A stretch of 64,000 bases of DNA from Madurella fahalii (Eukaryota > Ascomycota > Sordariomycetes > Sordariales), in NCBI GenBank assembly GCA_029876055.1, contig CM056875.1, positions 992,001-1,056,000 on the forward strand. The letters are read 5' to 3'. This document shows, piece by piece, positions 1 through 11,173 of this stretch; within the stretch, counting starts at the first letter, position 1, and each line of letters begins with the position of its first letter. A program made the position numbers and the translations under genes. The notes beneath the pieces were generated by a model, which did not search any database, had not been told where the DNA came from, and saw only the letters and a program-made list of their open reading frames with translations.

Positions 1-3000
1 ATAATCTTCTCTGCGTAATGCTCGGTCACAGGGCCGGCGGTGTTCCTCTTAGAGCTGACGGAAAAGGCCTGCGGATGCGCCGAGACGAGATAGTCCCTGA
101 TGACCTGGGGAACCCGCGCCCGCTGAAAGACGTGATGGCTTAGATCGCGGTGAGGGCTGAGCGTCGAGATAACCAGGAACTGGCCCTCGACGTCGTCAAT
201 GTGCTCGCTCGTGACGATCCGCGCCGACGGGTACATCTCTTGCATGCGGTCCGTAAAGCTCGTGGTGCGCTCGGCCGGCGAACCCTCAAACACAAACTCC
301 TTGTCGCGCACGCTCGTCGGGAAGCCGAGCCCCTTGTAGATGACCTTGAAGTACTTGGGCACTAACTTGTCGCTCTTGGCAATCGTCTCGTAGATGCTGG
401 CGATGGCGCGTTCTGTGCGGGCGAGCTTGGAAAAGTCAAACGTGTTGGTCTCGTACTGCGCTTGGAGCTCCTTGTATGCGGCCAGAGCGCTGCTCCACGC
501 TTCGCCGTCCTCGAAATGCTTGATCATGTCAAAGTAGATCCGCTCCTTGCGTTCAAAGTGGCTCTGGGCGGGGAACTCGGGGTCTTGCAAGGCCGGCGTC
601 GTCCTAAGCGGATCCCAGTCGTAGAGATCGGCGTGGAGCCGAAGGGCCAAACCCGCCTCCGCATGGTTCCTGGCTTCGGCCTGGAGCTTCGCCAGCTGAT
701 GGACATAGCGGATGAAGATCTCCTCCTTTTGCATGTCACGCAGGAACTCCATCAGCCTCAACCGGTGGATGAGGTGCGATGCCTCCCCTGACCCATCCCC
801 GCTGTGGACCGCCACCAGCAGATCCAAAAACACGTCGACCGTGTCAGTGAACTCCCGAATCGCAGCATAAAGCGGCTCGTTCGGCATCCTCGACAGCGGC
901 TCAAACCTTTCCAGCAGCTCTCCGACGAAGAGCTTCTGCAGTATGCTCTCCGTCAGCGGTTTCGTCTTGAAGTAAACATCCAGACAATCAATCATCTCCG
1001 TCTGAATAACCGACAGGTCCTCGCTGAGCGTCCACTCGCTGACGATCATGGTCTGCAGCACCTCCACCGCCATCCTCCTGAGCCCCTCGTGCACGCTGAG
1101 GCAGAGCTCAACGATCGGCCCCACCAGCGTCGGCACATACTGCACCTGGTACCCGCCCATCTTGGACAGGCCGTACCTTGCCCGCTCCTCCATGCTCGTC
1201 TCCCAGCCGATGGCCTCCCACGTCCTCCGCAGCAGCTCGGCGCCGTGCTCCCGCACATCGCCCGCAATCTTCCACACCGCCCTCCGCTTCTGCTCGGGAA
1301 AGGTCTCGAGCGCGAGCGAGGGGCTCCCGACCAGCTTGAGCAGCGTGGTGAAGAAGAGCTTCCAGAGCTCGGTGCTGAAGTTCTCGGCCTCGTCCGGGTG
1401 GGGGAGGAATGACTCGAGCAGAATGCCGGCGAGGTACTGCAGCGTGCGCATCGTCGACTTGTGGTGGAAGATGTGCACGCTTAGCCAGTTGGCCGGGAAT
1501 GTCTCGCCCTGTAGGATGCTCATATGCACGCGGAGCGAGTTCTCGACGACGATATTGAGGTCGTCCTCGGCGAGCTCGAGCTGCATCCCGCTGGGGGAGT
1601 TGGACAACGCCGAGAGGACAGCGGACAGCTCGATGAGCGCCTCGTCGAACACCGTTTGGTCGGCAATTGGTCTGCTAGGGAAGGGGTAGGTCGTGGGGAA
1701 GAGGAGCGAGAGGCGGTCCTTGGCTTTCTTGGGGACGGCTTGGATGACGAGGTAGGACTGGATGATCTTGGGGATGTAGTCGGGGATCTCGGGCCCGAGA
1801 TGCTCGACCTGGCTGGCAAGGACGGAACAGCAAAGGCGAACCTGTTCCCTCCATTGGTCCGTGACCTCGTCGGTGTGACCCCAGTGCGGCGCGATCCACC
1901 TGACGGTATTGGCGCTCAGGGCAGACCGCTGCTCTGGGTGTGAGAAGATTTCCAGCTTAGCGTAGTTGATGATTAGGACCAGCTTGTAGAGGACGAGCTT
2001 TCCCTTGACCCCAGAGCAGGAATCCATAAAGTCAATAGCAATATGTAAGATCTCCTCTGTGGTCAGCAGGCCGGCGAGTTCCGGGAGCCAAGTGTGGAAG
2101 TGCTGGACGGCGAGGGTCTGACTGCCCACGAGGACAGGGGCAGTGCTGCGCATCATGGCGTCGAGGGCTTTGAAGATGGTCCGCAAGTGGCGTGTGAAGC
2201 CCGGGTTCGAGTGTGTTATCCCGATCCCGGCCTCCTTTGCTTTCTGCTGACCTCGGGCGTGCGTGATGAACTTGAGGATATGCCTTGCGACTTTGAAGGT
2301 GGCGCGAAGCTTCCTTGCTGTCTCGGGCTCAGTCGGCTTGGAGAGAAGTCTAGTGAATGACCTGACCAAGCATGGCGTCGCAAACGGATAGTTGAACTTG
2401 CTCTCGGCGTACTGGTCGACCAGGGGTGCCAGGTTGAATCTCCTGTCGTGGACAATATCTAACACCCTCACGAGGGCAGTGAAGACGAGGTCCTCGTAGT
2501 CGTCGTTGCCAGAGTACTCGACGAGAATCCCAAACAGCGCATCCAGTACATCGTTCAGCAGCTTGACCACTTCAATCTCGGCGACAAAGATGAATTGCTT
2601 CAGGAGATGAGGGATGCCTTCGCGTGAGTAGTCTTTCCACCCCAGCAGGCCTAACACCACTCTATCCTGAGAAAACCTCGTGCTGCAGAGGTACGTATCG
2701 ACACGCACCATGGCGAAGGGCCCCGTCACCTCGGCCTGATGTTCGTCCCGCCCCCTAGCAGAGAAAGGCAAGCTCAGATAGCCGCCCTTGCCCTGGGGTA
2801 CTGGCTGGGCAGTGACTGTGTGCTCGTCGAGCTTGTACAGCAAAAGGCCGTGCGTCCCGTCGTGAATAAATGCCTGCTTGTCCCAGAGTGGCATGTACGA
2901 GACCGCAAACGGCGCGTTCGGCGCATCCGCCAGGTGCATCACCACGTGCGCCTGTTGGACGTCTGGAGGTGTCAGCACGAGCTTGATAGACTGTCGCCAT

Positions 3001-5081
3001 GGCTCGCCGCGCTCCGTGACCACCGTCTTCCAGGTGGTGACAGGTTCGGCGTTGGACGAGGGATAGATGCAGTGCTCGATGCGCTCGCCCGACGACCTCC
3101 TGACTTCGAGCGTGATCTGAAGATTGTTCCCGTGTATGCTGCTCGGGAGGGATGTGGGACTGCCCCCGTACCGGGACAATAGGGTCTGCCGGTTCAGGAT
3201 GGCCTCGTCGATTGTTAGGTAGATGTCGGACCGCTGCTTTGTTGGCGCGCCCGCAAAACCCATTTTGTTTGTCTTGCAGATGCCCGCCAGCACTGTGGGG
3301 GTGGCTTTGATCAGCACGTCCGCATCCGGGTTGTTGAATGCCCGGAGGTGCACCTGCAAGCGCTCTGCCCTCCTCGACTTGTCGTAGTAGCCTGTCTTGC
3401 TATCCATGACCTCGCGTATTATCGGGTCCCATTCCTCGCCATCCTGCTTCTCGGAAAACCTCGCCGAGGGCGCCCATATGCTCACGATGTGCTCGACCTC
3501 CTCGTCCTGCTTCATGACCGAATTCAGTTTTAGCACGCCGACACCGACCGTCCGATCAGCTGTGGTCTGAGCGGGCTGGCCATCAACAGAAGCCCGGCCC
3601 GCTTTCGAGTTGGCTGTGCTAGGGGGCCCTCCATCCCGGCTTTCGGCGCCCGCCGTGGTCGGTGTTGCTACCTCCTCTGGTTGCTCAGACAGCGAATCGA
3701 GCCGGGCATTCCCTCGAGAAAACGCAGACCTGGTGCTCTTGCCCGCCCACATCAAGCTCCTACGCACCGCTTTGTTTCCGGCAGATAGTGGAGGCTTCGA
3801 TGCATCTTTGGCGAACCCGGACAGCCCCTGGGACCCGGATCGCGAGTTAGGTTTGGCAGCGATAACCTGTTGTGAGGCGTGGATCTTGACTACGAGGAAC
3901 AGGTCCGACTCTATGGACGGGACGTCACCGATCTCGGCGGCCGTCAGGTCGGCGAAGAGGGTGCGCATCTGCATGTTCCGGGATAGGTGGACCATCTGCC
4001 CTCCCGGGGGTACCTCGACGATGTAGCTCTCAGAAAGGGGCGTCAATGGTCCGCCGGCCGTCTTGGTCGCCAGGTACAGCACCAGCGTGGTGGCTTCTGT
4101 GGATGCGCCAGCGAAACCCTTGATATCTACCAGCAGATGGTGCAGCGCGGTCAGCTCGACGGTGGGTGTCGGCGTCTCGTCGAGCAGACTCATGATGGAC
4201 TGCAGCTTCGTTATCTCGACAACCGAGTCATCCCCGGTCAGCACCCGGCCGCGGGCGTGGGGGTCGCGCACGATGACCTCCCCGCCGCAGAGCTTGTTGA
4301 CGCGGACAAGGTCCCAAACCGTCTTCTCGCGGAGACTGTCGTACTCCCACGTCGTGAGCACATCGTGCAAGAACTGCTGGCGCGAGAAGTTGAGAGTGGT
4401 GATGAGGTGCGACAGTGTGTCCAGCTTCCCGTACTGGCGCGACAGCAGCAGCTCGTGGAGATTTGTCGAGTGCCATTCTCGGAGGCAAGACGCGATCTCG
4501 TCGATGAGGGGCTCGGACGTCGATGTCGGTGTTTCGTCGCCAATCTTGAGCATGGGGACCGGCGCAGGCGGCCGCGGGGCGTTGGGGTCGCGCTTTACGG
4601 GTGTCGAGAGTCGTCCTTGTGTGCCGTTCGACGACCTAGAGTTTCCCCTCCGGCCTCTGCTCTGTGATCCCTTTACTTTCTCGTTCCTCCTCTTCCTTTC
4701 GATATGATTCCCCAGCCCGCTCTTTGCAGAGTCCCCGCCTCCGTGCGCCGGTTCGGATAATGCGGTCGTGTCATCTTCGCTCTCCACGTCGTGCTCATCG
4801 GTCTCGTCGCTCTCGCCCAGCACCTCTCGGACCTCGACGCAGCTGCGGGGGAAGATGCCGCTGAAGACGCGGGCCTCGAGAGTCTGGCCCTTGACGCTGG
4901 TCAGGCCAGCCAGCAGGCTCGGGGGTGCGACCAGGTATCCGCGCAGCCAATTGCCGTCGGGAGTCTCTTCGATGATGTACAGCTCGTCGCCCAGCTCGAG
5001 AGGCAGATCGGCCGGACTCGAGGCGGCGAAGGGGTAGGTCGCTACGGCGAAGGCGATGCGAGGCAGCGGTTGCCAGGGCAT
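1..5081 (-). CDS. DOCK-family guanine nucleotide exchange factor, 3' end outside window
   Basis: One uninterrupted frame runs from an ATG at 5081 to the window edge (about 1693 codons), with no intron needed. Residues about 10-75 form an SH3 domain (ATYPF, LPLELGDELYI, GNWLRGY, GIFPRSCVEV). A low-complexity linker follows at about 360-520. A C2-type DHR-1 domain lies near 610-800 (RSDIYLTIDEA, ITLEVRR, PFAVSYMPLWD). A long helical middle leads into the start of a DHR-2 catalytic domain from about residue 1450 (AEAGLALRLHADLYDWD, ERIYFDMIKHFEDG, YFKVIYKGLGFP). DOCK proteins activate Rac/Cdc42 GTPases at membranes, and fungal members act in polarity and autophagy with an ELMO partner. The window ends inside DHR-2, so its C-terminal part is not visible. 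The start is supported by a CACAATGCC context and by the SH3 domain beginning directly after it. Confidence 0.93.
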   Translation of the reverse strand, partial: MPWQPLPRIAFAVATYPFAASSPADLPLELGDELYIIEETPDGNWLRGYLVAPPSLLAGLTSVKGQTLEARVFSGIFPRSCVEVREVLGESDETDEHDVESEDDTTALSEPAHGGGDSAKSGLGNHIERKRRNEKVKGSQSRGRRGNSRSSNGTQGRLSTPVKRDPNAPRPPAPVPMLKIGDETPTSTSEPLIDEIASCLREWHSTNLHELLLSRQYGKLDTLSHLITTLNFSRQQFLHDVLTTWEYDSLREKTVWDLVRVNKLCGGEVIVRDPHARGRVLTGDDSVVEITKLQSIMSLLDETPTPTVELTALHHLLVDIKGFAGASTEATTLVLYLATKTAGGPLTPLSESYIVEVPPGGQMVHLSRNMQMRTLFADLTAAEIGDVPSIESDLFLVVKIHASQQVIAAKPNSRSGSQGLSGFAKDASKPPLSAGNKAVRRSLMWAGKSTRSAFSRGNARLDSLSEQPEEVATPTTAGAESRDGGPPSTANSKAGRASVDGQPAQTTADRTVGVGVLKLNSVMKQDEEVEHIVSIWAPSARFSEKQDGEEWDPIIREVMDSKTGYYDKSRRAERLQVHLRAFNNPDADVLIKATPTVLAGICKTNKMGFAGAPTKQRSDIYLTIDEAILNRQTLLSRYGGSPTSLPSSIHGNNLQITLEVRRSSGERIEHCIYPSSNAEPVTTWKTVVTERGEPWRQSIKLVLTPPDVQQAHVVMHLADAPNAPFAVSYMPLWDKQAFIHDGTHGLLLYKLDEHTVTAQPVPQGKGGYLSLPFSARGRDEHQAEVTGPFAMVRVDTYLCSTRFSQDRVVLGLLGWKDYSREGIPHLLKQFIFVAEIEVVKLLNDVLDALFGILVEYSGNDDYEDLVFTALVRVLDIVHDRRFNLAPLVDQYAESKFNYPFATPCLVRSFTRLLSKPTEPETARKLRATFKVARHILKFITHARGQQKAKEAGIGITHSNPGFTRHLRTIFKALDAMMRSTAPVLVGSQTLAVQHFHTWLPELAGLLTTEEILHIAIDFMDSCSGVKGKLVLYKLVLIINYAKLEIFSHPEQRSALSANTVRWIAPHWGHTDEVTDQWREQVRLCCSVLASQVEHLGPEIPDYIPKIIQSYLVIQAVPKKAKDRLSLLFPTTYPFPSRPIADQTVFDEALIELSAVLSALSNSPSGMQLELAEDDLNIVVENSLRVHMSILQGETFPANWLSVHIFHHKSTMRTLQYLAGILLESFLPHPDEAENFSTELWKLFFTTLLKLVGSPSLALETFPEQKRRAVWKIAGDVREHGAELLRRTWEAIGWETSMEERARYGLSKMGGYQVQYVPTLVGPIVELCLSVHEGLRRMAVEVLQTMIVSEWTLSEDLSVIQTEMIDCLDVYFKTKPLTESILQKLFVGELLERFEPLSRMPNEPLYAAIREFTDTVDVFLDLLVAVHSGDGSGEASHLIHRLRLMEFLRDMQKEEIFIRYVHQLAKLQAEARNHAEAGLALRLHADLYDWDPLRTTPALQDPEFPAQSHFERKERIYFDMIKHFEDGEAWSSALAAYKELQAQYETNTFDFSKLARTERAIASIYETIAKSDKLVPKYFKVIYKGLGFPTSVRDKEFVFEGSPAERTTSFTDRMQEMYPSARIVTSEHIDDVEGQFLVISTLSPHRDLSHHVFQRARVPQVIRDYLVSAHPQAFSVSSKRNTAGPVTEHYAEKI

Positions 5082-7013
5082 TGTGGCCAGCAGGGAGGCA
5101 TCTATGATTTTAGTGGGTATCACAAGCGATGCGGATTTCGGAGGTTGATCCTGGTTGAAGGAGAACGGAGCAATGCGCGGGCGCAACTGGATCAGGGTTC
5201 GGCCGTTGTATCAGATTTGTCCAGCGACCACTCGGTCTTTGGTCCGTTCGAGTTGCTCGTCGCCCCGCAGGAACCCCTCGAGCCGGTGTCGTTCGAGCGA
5301 TGGGCTGTAGTGGCGCGGCGTGGGTGCCAGCGAGCTGGAGCGCTAGGATATTGCAATCGTCGCGATTCTCGTCCTCATCAGGGGCAGGCCGGGTCCCAGC
5401 CGAGTTTACTGTGGGCCTTGTGGTTCGTGTGTGCAGGGGAGGCACCGCCAGCTATCGTCGAATCGGGGCGAGTTCATCAGTCGGAAAAGCTTTGACGTTG
5501 TCCGGGGATGTGCGAAGCGCCGCAGGGAAGTTCGCTCGTTGCTGTTTTCAACCTTATTTTTTTTTTTTTTTTTCTTTTTCTGTTCCTTTTCGGCAAGCGA
5601 TCGGATGCACGACCGAGGCCCAATTCGAGGGTTCGAGAGGTCCCGCAACCAAATGCGTGGAAAAGGGGAAAATAGCAACAATGACGCACAGCGAACAGAA
5701 CGGTGCCTGGAATTTCAACGAACGAAAGAGAGCGTGCCCCTGAAGCAGAGCTTGAATGAATGGATGGTGGTGGTTGGGCGAGAAAAAGTTGGGAGGGGCC
5801 AAGCAGGGGTTCCCGCATTGGCTTTCCCAATCACCTCTTGTCGCTATTCGTACGGAACTGCTCGTCACAAACAACAAACGGATGATTCCGACTCCGACGA
5901 GTGGACCGCCGTCGGGACAGGCAAGAAGGACAGTAGCAACAATACGATTGAATAGGCTATGTGCCAAACTTGGAAACGCCACTGCCGCTGTCTTTGCCGA
6001 CGGATTCTGCGAATCCGGGTTCGTGCTGCCATTGCTGAGACTGTTTGCTGCACCAGAAACGGGCCATCTCCAATGCGGATCTACATCTGTTTCTGGAGAC
6101 TTCACCGTCGACGGCATCCATTACCCCCGGAATTTCGCCTACAGAGAACAACCTTCTACCAATATGTTACTTACGAGGACTATGGTATGGCTTTACTGGC
6201 AGGCTACCAGTTCATGTTGTGGTTTTCTGTGTTTGGTTTTGGTGCACACTTCATTTTGAGGAGTCCGAGAGCCTCGAACGCTCAGACCTCCTGATCGGTC
6301 CATTTACCCAAAACTCTCCACTTGTCCGTTGACCGGGTACCTGTATGGTTCTCCAGGACGACCGGCCAGGCTCGAGATACTTGTCTGAACGACCTAAAAG
6401 ACATACCGTCGATGCTAAGCTGATGGTAAAATCAGCCCTCTCTACATTGGCTCTCCTTGGACCATTCTGAATGTTCAATGCGCGATGCTGCAGTCAAGCC
6501 CGGAGTCCTCTGCAAACAATTTGCGGGTCATGGTGGGTTGTGTCACCCATTCACCCGCTCCAGACTACCACTCGGAACGACCACTCAAATGCCAGGCCCC
6601 ATCACCAACGCCGGCGGCTGTCACACTGACCTCAACTGATATCACACCAGGTTTCCGAGTTCCCTTACAGCTCATCTGAAGAGACAACTACAGAGAATGG
6701 AGCTACTACGAATGTCGTCGTTCATCAAGATGGGAACTAAGCAGGTCACAACATCACAGCTAAAGATCAGGACGGGAATGTCATCCAACATTTTTTTTAT
6801 TAGTCATTTTAGTTTTCATAAAGCATTCTAACCATGAACTGTCCGCTATGCATTCAAAGCGACAAAAAGAAAGAGCCAAGGAAACGACACCACCCCATAC
6901 ATAAGTACATCCATCCATCCATCGTCCTGGCATATCGCATCTCGATACATACATATATCCGTATCCATTCCTCAAATCATCCAGTCGGATCAAGCACAAA
7001 CTCTTTACGACCT
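5082..7013. other. Intergenic region: DOCK promoter and 3' flank of the next gene
   Basis: No convincing gene on either strand. It holds a 17-base T tract near 5557-5573, close upstream of the DOCK gene, and AT-rich sequence at 6780-6830 just beyond the stop of the next minus-strand gene. Short open frames here have no domain pattern or gene-like composition. Confidence 0.6.
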
Positions 7014-10000
7014 TTAAACCCGGCACGTTGGTACCGCCCTCTTCTTCCTCTCCCCGACCGGCACACTGACCGTAATCCTCACCGTCTCCGTCTCAAACAC
7101 CGTCTCCTCCACGGTCTGTGGCACCGCCGTAACCACGGTGCTCACCGTTTCCGTCTGCGTGACCACGCTGACCCGCACCGTTTCCGTGACCGTCTCAAAC
7201 ACCCGCACCGTCTTGCGCTCAGTCACATACGGGCCAGGGATGAAGACCTCCGAGGACGACGCGGAAGAGTGCGAGTCCCTGTCGTTGTCGCTGTCGCTGT
7301 CGTAGTCGTAGTCGTAGTCGTGATCGGCGTAGGGCAGACAACCTTCAGGGTTGGTACTCGGGATGGGGGCGAGGACGGGTTCTTGGGAGGAAGACGGGGC
7401 GGCGTCGTTGCAGAGGTAGTCCTCTTCTTCGGTCATATCAGGCTCGGGCTCTGTGGGCGGGTTGTTGTCAGCCTCTGCTGTTGGAGCGACGCATTCCTCG
7501 ACTGGGGCAGTTTCAGGCTCCTCCATGACGGGGGGAATGTCGTGAACCACAGGTTCACGCAGGTCAATGGCAGCAGGGATTTCGACAGCCTCTCCGGTGG
7601 CCTCCGGCTCAGGAACGGACGCCGAGCTGGCCATCTCCTCTTCCAGGCTCGAAGCCGAAGCTTCCTCTGCGTCAACCGCTGCGCTCTCGATCGCGTCCGC
7701 GGGAGTAGCGAGCACCCGTTGAGCGTCCACCTCGAGGGTAGGTCCAGCAGTCCCGGCAGCCTCAGCAGTCTCCTCGGTGTCTGCCACCGGAGTAGCCTCA
7801 GCCGGGTCCAGCTCGGCAGATGGGGAAGGCTCCAGACCGGACGTCGCGAACGCCAGGACATCCTCGACCGGAGTAAAGTCACGAACCTCTTGCTCAACAG
7901 GCGTCTCCGCCTCCAGCGCCGACACCCGCTCACCGTCCGCGGCCTTCAGCTCCAGCACCGGCTCCACAACCGGCCGCTCCTCCACCGCCACACCCAACAC
8001 CTCCGGCGCCGAAGCAGCCGCCGCCGCCGCCGCAGCAGCAGCAACAACCTCGACCCCCACCCCGACCCCCATACCCGCAACCTCAGGCAGCGGCATAGCC
8101 ACCACCAGCGCCTCCTCCGCAGCCTCAGCAACCACCACCGGCTGCATGGGCTCCACCACCTTATCCCTCGCCTCCGCGACCGCGCCAACAACGACCGACG
8201 ACTGCTCAAACCGGCCCTGATACGCGGCATCCCGTACAACAACCCCGTTGCCGCCGGGCTGCGCCGTCCCGGGCCGCTTCATCAACACGGTCAGGAAGAC
8301 GCAGAGCACGATGATGGCGACGTTCTTGGGGTCGCGCAGGAGCACCTTGAACGCCTCCATCAGCAGCTCGACGAACCCGGCGTTCTCCAGCCCCTCGCCG
8401 CCGGCGCCCACCCGTCTCCGCTCCCGATACGCCTCCTCCGGCGCGGACCGCGGCTGCTGCTGCTGCTGCTGTTGCGGCGGGGCGTACGCGTCGGGATGGC
8501 GCTGGCGCGGGTCCGTCAGCATGCCCGTCACCGGGGTCAGCGCCTGGGAGTGCGCGTGGGGATAGGGGTGTTCGGCGTGGGCCGGGTGTTGGGACGGCAT
8601 GTCGCCGTAGATTTCGCGCATGCGCTCGTCGTCGCGGCGGCGGCGCTCGTCGGGGGTGTCGAGGGGTGGCGGGTAATGGGGGTGTGCCAGGGTGATGGAG
8701 GTCGAGGTGGACGGGGCCGGTGGTTGCGTCGGGGCGGCGTGCATGGTCATTTGCATTGCCGAGGCGGGGCGGGAGGATAGGAGCTGTTCCCGTAGGGTGT
8801 CCGCGTGCGTGGCCTCGGGTATAGGTGATGACAGGCGCTCTGGCTGTTGCGGCTTGTCGGTATGCTGATCCAGCTCAGGTGTCCCCTCATGCTTGGCCTC
8901 GGGCTCCGGCTCAGGGGTCCGCTCGAGTTCGGCTTCTTGCCGTCTCTGCTGTTCTTCTTGCTCGAGCTGTCGGGCGCCGAGCTTCTCCAGCTCGTTTTGG
9001 AGGGAGGGGTCGACGATCGGCTCGACCTCTACGTCGACCCGTTCCATCTCCTTCCAGCACGCCTCCCAGGCGCCGGCCTTCATCAACCCGTTGCTCGCGT
9101 ACACCTTGACGCGGAATACCTTGCCCGGACCGAGATCTTCGTATCGGATCTCGTTCCTGCAGGTATTGCACCAGTGCTTCTTCTCCTCCTTGATCTGCTC
9201 GGCTTGCGACGCATAGTCGTCATCCTCGCACTCTTCCTCCTCGTCGGGCATCTCGTTGGCGGGTCCGAGGTAGTGCCCACACTCGAGAATGCGCGCACGT
9301 CGTCGTAGGGGGAGCTCCAGTGCCTCGAGCAATCTCTCCTCTAGAACCTCGTAGTCGTTCTGGGGGTGAGGAAGCAAGATGCCGCGCTCGAGGACAGTAT
9401 CGCCGACTCGGTCCTGCAGTTCCCTCCACGAGTCGCGTAACGTCTTGAGCTGCTCCGAAGCCTCGAACGGTTGGTCAAGGTCTGTGAGAGCTTTGCCATT
9501 GACAGAGTCCAGTCCGCTCAGCACGTCGCCCCATACCCATCGCAGGGGCAGAAGAGTGACATGGAGAAGGACCAGCGGCGCCTCCTTACGGCTCTTGAAC
9601 CGCGGCGGGGTTGACCGGCCCTTGGGGGAGTACTGGGTGGAAATGGTTGGGCTGCCGAGCCTCGAGAGGGGCGGGAGGATGCCCGTGGAACTCCCGGCAT
9701 GGCGCTTGCTGGAGCGTGGCGAGCTGCCGTTAAAGACGGACGGCGTAGGGGAACCCATTTGCATGGCGCGGATTTCCGACGGGGTGCGGAAGGGCATCCG
9801 GTTTTCCCGGCTGGTGGGTACAAACTGCTCCTTGTCGTACTGGGAGAGACCGGAGATGGTCGAGATGCCCGACACGACCCGCGGCGAGGGCCTGCTGGAG
9901 GCGTATGACTCCCGCCGGGACAAGTTCTCCTTCGCTTGAGGCGTCTTGATGTCGATGTCGTTTGCGTCAATCGAGCAGAGCGAACTCCGAGCGCTGCGGT

Positions 10001-11173
10001 CGCTGAAGACGTCGTCGTCATGCTCATTGTGGGAGCTGCTCTCCCCCCTTCGTCGCCGGATGTTGAGCGTGAGGGCATGTTGTGGCGGGCTTGGGATTCG
10101 GCGGACTGCCGCCGGCTTGGGCTCTGGTGGCCGTCGTAGGTGCTGTGCTCGTCGGCATCTCTGAGCCCATACGTTTCTTGCGAGCCGGTGCTGAGGAGAG
10201 AGTTCTCGAGCTCGTCGTCGTGCTCTGCTGACCCTCCGCTGTTGCGCTTCTCGATCTTAGCGACGACGGCGCGAGCGGCAGCCTGAATCAGAGCCTCGGT
10301 CCGGAGGGAAGTTTTCCTGTCAGTGAAGGTGGACGGTTGCCGACCACGTGGCTCTTCGTCCTCGGCGTCCGAGTCCGGGTTGTATGTTGGTCCCTGAGTT
10401 TCGGCATCCACCGCGAGATCTTCGTGATGGTCTTCATGATGCTTCTCGTTGGGCTCGTCGTGAGACTCCACTCCAACTTGAGTCTCGGCAATTGGCGCCT
10501 CGACGTTGTCGCCGTGTTGTCCGCCATCCTGTGTCGCCCCCTCCGGTGTCGTCCCCTCCGCTTGGTCTTCGGACTCGAGCGCCGGGTCGTTGGCGCCGGG
10601 CTCCTCAGACTGTTCAAGCTCCGGAGCGGGCTCCTCGGTTGCCGGTCCTTCTTCAGACTCCAGTGGTGGGTCTGACTGCGCACTATCCTCGACCGCCGAC
10701 GTGTCCCCTTGTTGCTCTTCCGTAGCTGCCGCTGTGTCTTGAACCTCTGGTACTGATTCTTCCTCGAGGACTACTTGTTCTTCAAGCTCTGGCAGCTCCT
10801 CGGTGGGAGCACCGGCTTCCGTCGCATCTTTTTGGGCTTCCGAAATCACCACTTCGTCCGTGGCCTCAGGCTCTGGTTGCACCTCGGAAGCAGGGTCGTC
10901 TGCTGGCGTGGAGTCGGCGTCGGGAGCTGCCTCGTCCTGCAGCTCTTCAGCAGGTGCATCGGCACTGTCGCCTGTCGATTGTTCCTCGACGTTTGTCTCT
11001 TCCACCACTGCCGTCTCTTCGGCCGCCGCGGGGACAGCTGCGGGGTCCTGCGCCTCGTCGCTCGAGGGCGGCAGCTGCGTCGGCGGGATCTCTTCCTCCA
11101 TCGGATTGCTCAGACAAGAAGGATCCACATAAATCTGAAAGTCCAAATCCAGCTCGTGGATCTTCCGTGGCAT
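7014..11173 (-). CDS. Large acidic low-complexity protein ('pathway-specific nitrogen regulator' type), frameshifted in a C6 run
   Basis: Two overlapping minus-strand frames make one protein of about 1386 residues. The first starts at the ATG at 11173 (MPRKIHELDLDFQ) and is rich in Glu, Pro and Ala. The second ends at the stop at 7014. They join if the C6 run at 10043-10048 gains one base: the protein then reads through a DDDVFSDRSARSS stretch into a Ser-rich block. The central part has charged coiled-coil segments, a CNTC motif, and one hydrophobic helix (about 8290-8340, AIIVLCVFLTVLM) just before a polyglutamine tract. The C-terminus has Asp-Tyr repeats followed by Thr/Val beta-type repeats (TETV, SVVTQTETVS). 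Fungal databases often call such proteins a pathway-specific nitrogen regulator; nothing visible supports transcription-factor activity. The lesion may be an assembly error or a real frameshift. Confidence 0.8.

Noticed and set aside
804..1689. Plus-strand frames of about 200 codons
   Set aside because: They lie antisense to the DOCK gene and lack any domain; the minus frame is continuous and recognisable.
5554..6117. 187-codon minus-strand frame upstream of the DOCK gene
   Set aside because: It ends in a Lys run from the T tract and has no protein-like composition.
6834..8780. 648-codon plus-strand open frame
   Set aside because: It is the antisense of the acidic protein gene; its Arg/His/Leu-rich composition is what an opposite GC-rich frame gives, with no family pattern.
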